A stretch of DNA of 15,153 bases. Source: Pseudomonadota bacterium (GTDB lineage: Bacteria; Pseudomonadota; Gammaproteobacteria; Acidithiobacillales; Acidithiobacillaceae). Numbering within the stretch: position 1 is the first letter of the stretch; every line of letters starts with the position of its first letter. The notes below the pieces were generated by a model. The model did no database searches. It was not told the DNA's origin and saw only the letters and a program-made list of their open reading frames with translations. Shown here piece after piece: positions 7,192-15,153 of this stretch. Position numbers and translations under genes: made by a program. Location of the stretch: NCBI GenBank assembly GCA_021839095.1, contig JAKCBU010000004.1, positions 1 through 15,153 of the forward strand. Reading direction: 5' to 3'.

Positions 7192-7207
7192 AGCGATTTT
7201 CATGCCA
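7192..7207 (-). promoter_or_regulatory. possible sigma-54 promoter of the NifX-GloA fusion gene
   Basis: On the minus strand, TGGCATGAAAATCGCT has the invariant GG and GC 10 bases apart (+ strand 7205-7206 and 7193-7194). It differs from consensus mainly by TCGC for TTGC. A start near 7181 would leave about 30 bases before the ATG at 7149. Confidence 0.55.
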
Positions 7208-7248
7208 TGATTCCGCCGGCGATCAGGCCATACGCCTTTCCATTTTCG

Positions 7249-7297
7249 CACATCGATGAACATTGGGCGTAAAAACGCACTTTTTCGAACGGATGTG
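7249..7297. promoter_or_regulatory. nested dyad, candidate shared activator site
   Basis: The outer arms CACATC (7249-7254) and GATGTG (7292-7297) and the inner palindrome GCGTAAAAACGC (7267-7278) share the same centre (about 7273). It lies about 90-120 bp upstream of both divergent sigma-54 start sites, the usual place for an upstream activating sequence. It does not match GTAC-N6-GTAC, and no such site was found in this intergenic region. The binding protein is therefore unknown; VnfA with a divergent site is one option. Confidence 0.4.
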
Positions 7298-7347
7298 ATG
7301 GCGCCAGAGAAGCTCGGATCAGTCGAAAAATATCCGTAGCCCATTGA

Positions 7348-8885
<1,538 letters not shown>

Positions 8886-8886
<1 letters not shown>

Positions 8887-9224
8887 TGAACAGCAAAGTG
8901 GATGATCTGTTCGGCTACGTCCAGGAGCGGTGCCTGTGGCAGTTCTCTTCCCGGGCCTGGGATAGGCATGAAAACATCGACGGGGTCATCGAAAAAGTCA
9001 CGGTGCTATTGATGGGAGAGGATCCCGGCCTCGGCACGCCTATGGACCGTCTGCATTACGCAGACGCCAAGATCATGGTTTCCGATATCAAGGAGCGCTA
9101 CCCATGGATCGATGATGCCGAACCGGCCCAGATCCGCGAGTTGATGCAAGGCTTGAAGGAGCGCTTGGTTGAAATCGCGATTACCAGGTCAAAAAACCAC
9201 GAACTGAACCACACACTCTATTGA
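8886..9224 (+). CDS. vnfG: VnfG, vanadium nitrogenase delta subunit
   Basis: A 112-residue protein, the normal length for this subunit, which occurs only in V and Fe-only nitrogenases. Its ERCLWQFSSRAWDRHENI and C-terminal ITRSKN-ELNHTLY match A. vinelandii VnfG closely. It binds near the cofactor side of VnfD and is needed for a functional enzyme, perhaps by helping load apo-dinitrogenase. AAGGAGG lies inside the end of vnfD. The one-base overlap with vnfD implies coupled translation and equal dosage. Confidence 0.95.
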
Positions 9225-9244
9225 GTCTGGTTTCCAGAAAATAG

Positions 9245-10645
<1,401 letters not shown>

Positions 10646-10654
10646 GACTACCCA

Positions 10655-10667
10655 GGGCCGCCGGCCC
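10655..10667 (+). promoter_or_regulatory. small hairpin between vnfK and the following gene
   Basis: GGGCC (10655-10659) and GGCCC (10663-10667) form a tight stem with a 3-base loop, just behind the vnfK stop and just before the next ribosome site. Such a hairpin could protect the vnfDGK message or lower expression downstream. There is no T-run, so it is not a strong terminator. Confidence 0.35.
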
Positions 10668-10682
10668 CATGAGGAGATGGAA

Positions 10683-11153
10683 ATGCCAGAGAACGGCCAT
10701 TTGAAGATCGCACTGACCACCAATAGCCTCACCCGGGTCGACGTTGACTTCGCCAAGGCCCGGCGGGTCGTGTTCTACGACGTTGCCCACGATTCGGCGG
10801 AGTTCCTTGACAGCATGCATTTCTCTCCACCGGAAAAGCGGGAGGGGGACAAAAAAGGTGGAGGCAGAAACGGCGGCTGCTGCATGGTCGATGCCGATGA
10901 AGCGCTCGCCAACGGCGACCCTTTTGCGGCGAAGGTGGAGGCGCTCCAGGGCTGCGCCATCCTGTTCACCCGGGGGCTGTCGGATTTCGTCGCGGTCCGC
11001 ATACGGGACCAGCACGTGTTCCCGGTCAAGATGGAAAAGGTACGCGACATCGATGTGGTCATCGCCTACCTGCAGCAGATGATGAGCAACAACCCACCCC
11101 TTTGGCTGCGCAGGGCGATGAAACGTGGAACAGCGCATTCGGCTCACGCATGA
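10683..11153 (+). CDS. divergent NifX-family cofactor-binding protein
   Basis: A 156-residue protein of the NifB/NifX cofactor-binding family. The clear parts are KVEALQGCAILFTRGLS and the C-terminal NNPPLWLRRAM, typical of NifX/NifY-type carriers. Where VnfX has HVNQHFG it has TRVDVDFAKAR, so the family histidine is missing. A basic glycine-rich insert (about 54-68) ends in C66-C67, with another cysteine at C91. These may replace the usual ligand. GAGGAG (10671-10676) is six bases before the ATG at 10683, which is preferred to the ATG at 10677 touching it. It follows vnfK by 37 bases, so it should be expressed with the enzyme. It may carry FeV-co to, or hold, apo-VnfDGK, as NafY does for the Mo enzyme (inference). 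Confidence 0.85.
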   Translation: MPENGHLKIALTTNSLTRVDVDFAKARRVVFYDVAHDSAEFLDSMHFSPPEKREGDKKGGGRNGGCCMVDADEALANGDPFAAKVEALQGCAILFTRGLSDFVAVRIRDQHVFPVKMEKVRDIDVVIAYLQQMMSNNPPLWLRRAMKRGTAHSAHA

Positions 11154-11181
11154 AACCATCGGGGGATCTTTCAGGGATGAC

Positions 11182-11203
11182 GGCGGAATCGTGGGAATCC
11201 GCC
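11182..11203 (+). terminator. possible weak terminator before the ZIP gene
   Basis: GGCGGA (11182-11187) pairs with TCCGCC (11198-11203); the stem continues past an A-A mismatch with TC/GA. There is no T-run. It lies in the 126-base gap between the NifX-like gene and the ZIP gene, where no promoter was recognised, so partial read-through is likely. Confidence 0.35.
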
Positions 11204-11279
11204 CCATCCACAAGGGAGTTCGCCACCCGGCAAACACGCACCTTTCGCACGCAACATTCGATTAGAGGAGAAACCTGAC

Positions 11280-11969
11280 ATGTTTACCAATACTGCGTTT
11301 ATCTCGGTCCTCATGGCGGTCGCCGAGATCATCGGTGCCGTGACATTCGTCATGACCAGGGACACGGCAAAGCGGATCGTCCTCTCCTGCTTTGGCCTGG
11401 GCTTTGGCTTGGCCATCGTCCTTTTCGACATCATCCCCGACGCCACCACGGACAACCCGAGCGGCTGGCTGCTTCTCGCTGTCGGCGTCGCTCTGGGTGC
11501 CTTGCTGATGTTCAAGGCGGGCGCACGGGGCAGCCGCACCGGAAGCTTGGCGGCCGTCGGGGGGATGGCCTTGCATAACCTGAGCGAAGGGATCATGGTG
11601 GCGGCGATGGGGCCCGCCGCTGGCCCCATCGTCCTTGTCGGTGCCGTCGTCCACAAACTGCCGGAGGGCATGGTCGCGCTCTCGCTGATGAGGGATTTCC
11701 CGAGCCGTGTGAAGGCGACGGGGACCCTGCTGTTGGCCGGCATAATTCCCCTGGGGGCGGTGATCACGATCCCGGAGAGGATCCAGCAACCCCTGCTCGC
11801 CATCGCCGCGGGAGTGCTTTTCCTGGTACTATCCAAGGCACTGGTGCTTGTCGTTTCCGGCGGAACCCACCGGACGGCCACCGCCGGTACCCCGGCCGGC
11901 GCCAAGGTCGCGGGCGCGACGATTGCGGGAATGGTCTTCGCCGGACTGTCCTGCCTGATGATGGGATGA
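11280..11969 (+). CDS. ZIP-family metal transporter
   Basis: A 229-residue membrane protein with about seven or eight hydrophobic segments. It carries the two ZIP metal-site signatures, H99-NLSEG-104 and H125-KLPEG-130, in adjacent helices. ZIP proteins move Zn2+, Fe2+, Mn2+ or similar divalent cations into the cytoplasm. It is short for the family. GAGGAG (11265-11270) is nine bases before the ATG. It follows the vnfDGK operon on the same strand with no separate promoter seen and with the same base composition, so it is probably part of the vnf module. Supplying iron for the cofactor is the simplest idea. Vanadium (as VO2+) would be new, because known vanadate uptake for V-nitrogenase uses ABC transporters. 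Substrate cannot be read from sequence. Confidence 0.85.
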   Translation: MFTNTAFISVLMAVAEIIGAVTFVMTRDTAKRIVLSCFGLGFGLAIVLFDIIPDATTDNPSGWLLLAVGVALGALLMFKAGARGSRTGSLAAVGGMALHNLSEGIMVAAMGPAAGPIVLVGAVVHKLPEGMVALSLMRDFPSRVKATGTLLLAGIIPLGAVITIPERIQQPLLAIAAGVLFLVLSKALVLVVSGGTHRTATAGTPAGAKVAGATIAGMVFAGLSCLMMG

Positions 11970-11975
11970 CCGCCC

Positions 11976-11999
11976 GGGCCGCCCCAGGTTCGGCGGCCC
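11976..11999 (+). terminator. terminator-like hairpin after the ZIP gene
   Basis: GGGCCGCC (11976-11983) and GGCGGCCC (11992-11999) form a perfect 8-bp GC stem with an 8-base loop, seven bases after the ZIP stop. No T-run follows. It is the last GC-rich structure before composition shifts, so it likely closes the vnf transcription unit. Confidence 0.55.
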
Positions 12000-12285
12000 A
12001 ACCTCATGCCCTGCGGACTCGGGACCGATGCCCAACGTGCTTATCCGGAGTCCCGAAAAGACGCCATCACCAGCCGTCCCTCATTAAGGTACCCGATATC
12101 CGCTCGAACACATGCCGCACTGTTGATGGATGCTCATCATCCTTTCCCAGAACAGTTGACAGTTGAAAATGCAATTGTAGGTGACTGGCTGAATGCCTAA
12201 GGCTGGAAATGCGTAATTGTAGGTCATTTTTATGATGCTGTGATCATCCATCATATTCATATATCGCTTAGGGAGATAATATCTA
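12000..12285. other. non-coding junction, change to A+T-richer DNA
   Basis: No gene with support was seen here. Short open frames (for example 12006-12200) show no ribosome site and no familiar motif. Composition changes within this stretch, from the GC-rich vnf module to A+T-richer DNA near 12100-12250. It also holds an imperfect direct repeat (12167-12182 and 12207-12224) and a 9-bp inverted repeat, TGATGGATG near 12124 and CATCCATCA at 12245. Confidence 0.5.
12167..12224 (+). repeat. imperfect direct repeat of about 16 bp
   Basis: AAATGCAATTGTAGGT (12167-12182) recurs as AAATGCGTAATTGTAGGT (12207-12224), 40 bases apart, differing by a two-base insertion. The unit contains the palindrome-like AATTGTA core. 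It may be an operator pair for the downstream Roadblock gene, or a trace of a duplicated element end. Confidence 0.45.
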
Positions 12286-12653
12286 GTGCGTGAAGAAATG
12301 ATTAAGTCTGTGCTGTCAGATCTCAATGGTAGCTCCGCTGATATAGAAGCCTCTGCCATTATATCCACAGACGGTCTGGATATTGCTGCATTACTCTCCG
12401 CTTCCATGGATGAAGATCGTGTAGGCGCGGTGGCTGCGGCTATGCTCTCTTTACTTTGGGAGAGCGGACAGCAACAGAGTTGGCGCGTGGCAACTTGGAG
12501 CAGGTCATGATCAAAGGTGACAATGGATATGTTCTGTTAATAGATGCCGGGTCAGAGGCCGTTCTCAGTACAATTATTCGGAAATAAGCCAAGCTGGGGT
12601 TCGTATTTCTAGACGCTTCTCGGGCTGCAAAAGCCATTGAGAATATGCTTTGA
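12286..12653 (+). pseudogene. Roadblock/LC7 (MglB-like) protein, frameshifted with a stop
   Basis: It starts at GTG 12286 with GGGAG at 12271-12275. The first part, REEMIKSVLSDLNGSSADIEA and STDGLDIAALL up to AAMLSL, is typical of Roadblock/LC7 proteins that pair with small GTPases. At about 12450-12460 the frame is broken: TCTTTACTTTGGG stands where TCTTTGGG would read on as MLSLGERTATELARGN, so about five bases look inserted, perhaps a CTTTA duplication. The shifted frame continues LEQVMIKGDNGYVLL to the domain end LGFVFLDASRAAKAIENM, stopping at 12651. An in-frame TAA at 12585-12587 is a second lesion (possibly GAA to TAA). Two independent breaks make a true pseudogene likely. Confidence 0.8.
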
Positions 12654-12684
12654 CTAAGTATGTCAAAGATTAATTGCTTGAAAA

Positions 12685-12693
12685 TGGTATGAT
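12685..12693 (+). promoter_or_regulatory. possible extended -10 promoter of the globin gene
   Basis: TGGTATGAT is an extended -10 element with no good -35. It would start transcription near 12700, leaving a very short leader that just includes the ribosome site AAGGGGGA (12698-12705). The tight fit makes this doubtful. Confidence 0.25.
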
Positions 12694-12711
12694 TAAAAAG
12701 GGGGAATATTT

Positions 12712-13281
12712 ATGAGCACAAACTCCAGCGATGTTCAGACCCTCATGCACATTGGCGGTTTTTCATCAGGGTACGAGGAGCATCTCCGTCATCTCGGCCA
12801 ATATCTGGTGCCGCGACTACCCGAGCTCACAGATCGATTCTATGAGTGTCTGCTGGCTAATGAACTCACTTGCCCCTATGTGGAGAGACGCGTGGAACAA
12901 CTGAAAAAGGCTCATATCGCCTGGCTCACGGAACTCTTTTCCGGCGATTATGGAGAAGATTTCATGGCCCGCCAGCGGCGTATCGGCGAAATCCATGTGG
13001 CCGTCGGTATCCCGCCTCCCTTTGTGGCGTCCAGCATGAGTTTTCTGCGTAGCGCCTTCCCCAATGAAATCGAAATCATCGCTCGGTCACTGGGTGAACC
13101 CATCGGTATTTGCACTGGGATGATTCTGCGCCTACTGGATCTCTGTCAATATTTAATCGATTCGGCCTACGAGGCTGAACGCATGAGGCGTCTAACAGCC
13201 GCTACCGGGATGAGTCCAGCCCTGTTGGAAAATCTCATCGCCCTGCGGCCGGTTACAAAACAGAAATCAATTATGGGGTAG
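12712..13281 (+). CDS. single-domain sensor globin (globin-coupled sensor/protoglobin type)
   Basis: A 189-residue protein in which residues about 15-160 match the sensor globin fold: KAHIAWLTELFSGDYGEDFM, then RRIGEIHVAVGIPP, with H95 as the expected proximal heme ligand (IGxxHxxxGI). Such domains bind heme and sense O2 or other gases. No output domain (GGDEF, methyl-accepting, kinase) follows: the protein ends with a short tail (about 162-189). It may be a natural single-domain form, or an output part may have been lost, since possible transposase debris begins directly behind it. AAGGGGGA (12698-12705) is six bases before the ATG. An oxygen sensor beside nitrogenase genes is suggestive, but its base composition marks it as part of the flank, not of the vnf module. 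Confidence 0.83.
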   Translation: MSTNSSDVQTLMHIGGFSSGYEEHLRHLGQYLVPRLPELTDRFYECLLANELTCPYVERRVEQLKKAHIAWLTELFSGDYGEDFMARQRRIGEIHVAVGIPPPFVASSMSFLRSAFPNEIEIIARSLGEPIGICTGMILRLLDLCQYLIDSAYEAERMRRLTAATGMSPALLENLIALRPVTKQKSIMG

Positions 13282-13527
13282 ATCTGCAACTGCTCATCAA
13301 GGTGATGGGCAAGAGCAGAGTCAGCTCCATACACAAATCACCTGGCGAACTGGACGACATCGATTTTAGGTGAACACACAAACATGACCAGAATTGGTTT
13401 TGATCAGGTTGATGCGTCATACACAATAAATTACGAATACTCGGAAAACCATGTCATGGCCGGACCGTTAACTGCTTTTTCTAGCAAAATTCAGGACACC
13501 CTCGGTTTATTCAGCTTTCAAGTTTAA
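13251..13527 (+). pseudogene. possible decayed IS1-type transposase remnant
   Basis: Two fragments in different frames recall the C-terminal half of IS1-type transposases. The first (13251-13373) reads VDLQLLIKVMG and, further on, KSPGEL, comparable with DYAQLVKLYG and YSPAEC. The second (13384-13527), an open 47-codon frame from an ATG, ends LTAFSSKIQD, comparable with RLTNAFSKKIEN. The match is weak and from memory. The alternative for 13384-13527 is a small unknown protein; AGGTGA lies 10 bases before its ATG. No inverted repeats or target duplication were identified. This fills the gap between the globin and permease genes. Confidence 0.3.
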
Positions 13528-13581
13528 CCTGTGCCAGTTGCAGGATATTATTGCAACTCACTTGCATGAAAGGACATGTTC

Positions 13582-15024
13582 ATGACCGTTCAATCATCCA
13601 CACTACACAAAAACGTCGTTAGTTTTTGGGGGCTCGTAGGGCAAAGCATCTCCGGCATAGCACCCACTTGCGATGTCGTAGCGTTCATGACTGTGGGAGC
13701 AGCTTTTGCGCTGGTTACCCTGCCACTGTCCTATCTGCTGGCGTTTCTGCTTATGTTTTTCGAGGTCAACACCATCTATCATCTGACCAAGCATCGCGCC
13801 TCTGCCGGCGGTTATTACAGTTTCGTCGCCGCTGGCTTGGGACCACGTGCGGCAATAGTCACTGGATTTATGGTCATTTTCTACCAAACCATGAGTGTTG
13901 CAGGAATTCCGGTCTATGTGGGCGGGGTCTTTCTTCCGGGCTTGTCAAAAAGTATAGGTATCTTGCTCCCGCACTGGTTATGGATCGCGAGCACCCTGTT
14001 TTTCATTGGTGTGCCATGGTTGCTCAGTGTGGCAGGGATTCGCCCGAGTATTCGTACTGTCGCCATCACGAGCCTGCTGGAGATTCTTTTTTTGGTGGGT
14101 AGTTCAGTGGTTATCATCAGCCGTGTCGTGCCCAGTCATCCTTTGCTGCCCTTCAGCCTTGGTGAGGTAGGATTTAAAGGAGTCGCCATGGGGATGATTT
14201 TTGCCATCACCAGTTTCATCGGGATTGGCAGTCATACTCCCCTCGGGGAAGAGGCACGGGGAGTCCGTACTCAGGAAGGAAGAGTTATCGGCAAAGCGGC
14301 TTTGGTCTCACTGACCTTGGTAGGGACCGCGCTCGTGCTGTCGGCATATGCCCTGACCGTCGGCTGGGGAATGGATAACATGCACAGTTTTGCTGCCAAT
14401 GGTGCGCCCGGAGTCGTAGTCTTTCACCGTTATCTCGGCTTTTGGGGCGCCGTCGCCTTGGTCGTCCTCGCTGTAAATAGCGCCATGGCCGGTGATCTGG
14501 CTCTGCTCAATGCCTCAGCACGGGTGCTATTTGCCATTGCCCGCGATCGTCTGCTTTATACTTCATTCGCTCAGGTAAACGGTCGCGGAGCGCCGCAAGC
14601 GGCGGTGAACGTGCTCGCCATCATTGCCATTACCCTGGCCATAGTTTTTGGTCTGGTTTTTGGTCCGAGCAATGCTTTCGACGTAATGACCACAGCGGTG
14701 CTCATCGGCCTGGTCACGGCCCACACATTGATGAACGTTTCTTTGATGAAATTACCAAGAGGGAATGAACGGCTTTTAACGTGGCTCTTTTTTCATTTTT
14801 TTCTCCCGGTACTGGCCACACTCCTGTTCTGGTGGGTGCTTTGGGAGTCGCTTGTCCCTTTTGCCTATCCTCTCTATTGGTCTTTGCTCCTCTGGCTGTC
14901 AGCGATAGTCCCCGTCCTGTTCTTCGCGATCTTTCGCGCTCGACGGCTTCATAGGATAAGGACTTCGCTGCTGGGCACACCGGACAACTCAAAGATGGAT
15001 GCTCCCGTCCAAGCGGGGCGATAA
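13582..15024 (+). CDS. APC-superfamily amino acid permease
   Basis: A 480-residue inner-membrane protein with about 12 hydrophobic segments. The first shows the APC signature VGQSISGIAPT, and the loop after the second ends in RASAGGYYSFV, where the Gly-Gly is typical of amino acid permeases. The motif FIGIGSHTPLGEEARGVR is a classic APC feature. It probably takes up an amino acid or related compound by proton symport; the substrate cannot be told. The start at 13582 is preferred to 13576 because AGGA (13571-13574) is seven bases from it and only one base from the other. There is no functional link to nitrogenase beyond adjacency. Confidence 0.85.
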   Translation: MTVQSSTLHKNVVSFWGLVGQSISGIAPTCDVVAFMTVGAAFALVTLPLSYLLAFLLMFFEVNTIYHLTKHRASAGGYYSFVAAGLGPRAAIVTGFMVIFYQTMSVAGIPVYVGGVFLPGLSKSIGILLPHWLWIASTLFFIGVPWLLSVAGIRPSIRTVAITSLLEILFLVGSSVVIISRVVPSHPLLPFSLGEVGFKGVAMGMIFAITSFIGIGSHTPLGEEARGVRTQEGRVIGKAALVSLTLVGTALVLSAYALTVGWGMDNMHSFAANGAPGVVVFHRYLGFWGAVALVVLAVNSAMAGDLALLNASARVLFAIARDRLLYTSFAQVNGRGAPQAAVNVLAIIAITLAIVFGLVFGPSNAFDVMTTAVLIGLVTAHTLMNVSLMKLPRGNERLLTWLFFHFFLPVLATLLFWWVLWESLVPFAYPLYWSLLLWLSAIVPVLFFAIFRARRLHRIRTSLLGTPDNSKMDAPVQAGR

Positions 15025-15035
15025 GAAATCGTGAG

Positions 15036-15072
15036 ATAGGGCCGATGTGCTCGGGCTGGTTCCGAGACCTAT
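15036..15072. terminator. possible terminator after the permease gene
   Basis: Nested stems ATAGG (15036-15040)/CCTAT (15068-15072) and CTCGG (15050-15054)/CCGAG (15062-15066) lie between the permease stop and the stop of the minus-strand frame at the edge. It has no T-run, but the location between convergent genes suits a shared terminator. Confidence 0.35.
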
Positions 15073-15079
15073 GGGTACC

Positions 15080-15153
15080 TCAATGCAGGGAGACCTGGGA
15101 TTCCTCATCCCAGTGCACCAGTTCCAGGCGCCCCGTTGCGTGTTCCACGAGCG
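15080..15153 (-). CDS. C-terminal end of an unidentified minus-strand gene (partial)
   Basis: Reading from the right edge on the minus strand gives 23 residues, LVEHATGRLELVHWDEESQV and three more, before a stop at 15080-15082. The composition looks like real protein and the frame ends just beyond a hairpin. It is too short to identify; a transposase tail is one possibility. Confidence 0.3.
   Translation of the reverse strand, partial: LVEHATGRLELVHWDEESQVSLH

Noticed and set aside
12006..12200. Open frame of 64 codons after the ZIP gene
   Set aside because: No ribosome site, no motif, and it crosses the composition change; treated as non-coding.

Overview
The window is dominated by an alternative (vanadium) nitrogenase gene cluster of the Azotobacter type, about 0.3-12.0 kb. 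The assignment to V-nitrogenase rather than Mo or Fe-only rests on VnfD. It keeps the five cluster-ligand residues at the same positions as the A. vinelandii protein (C49, C75, C138, C257, H423), together with Q176/H180 and the TGGPR carbonate loop at 335-339, and it is followed by the delta subunit gene vnfG. The host is probably a diazotrophic proteobacterium. The cluster is GC-rich, while both flanks are visibly more A+T-rich and hold broken genes, so the cluster looks like an inserted module. I cannot name the genus.

Layout. 1-300: decayed end of an IS66-type transposase on the minus strand. 300-450: regulatory region with two VnfA-like sites (GTAC-N6-GTAC and a near copy, 30 bp apart) and a very good sigma-54 promoter. 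490-4449: an operon of an unrecognised CxxC protein, vnfE, vnfN, vnfX and a one-domain NifU-C/Nfu-like scaffold, all for FeV-cofactor assembly. 4655-6256: vnfA, the sigma-54 activator. 6298-7149 (minus): a NifX-like domain fused to a complete glyoxalase I domain. 7150-7470: a divergent intergenic region with a sigma-54 promoter pointing each way and a nested dyad between them. 7471-11153: vnfD, vnfG, vnfK and a divergent NifX-family protein. 11280-11969: a ZIP metal transporter.

From about 12.0 kb composition and content change: a Roadblock/LC7 (MglB-like) pseudogene, a single-domain sensor globin, a possible IS1-type transposase remnant, an APC-family permease, and the end of an unidentified minus-strand reading frame at the right edge.

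How it works together: VnfA with sigma-54 should drive the assembly operon and the structural operon. VnfE/VnfN form the cofactor scaffold. Three NifX-type proteins (VnfX, the fusion, and the one after VnfK) could carry cofactor intermediates, and VnfDGK is the enzyme. No vnfH (Fe protein) or ferredoxin gene lies in the window, so the reductase must be encoded elsewhere or borrowed. The most unusual items are the NifX-glyoxalase fusion, the CxxC protein leading the vnfEN operon, the ZIP transporter behind vnfDGK, and a VnfA lacking the first cysteine of its N-terminal motif.
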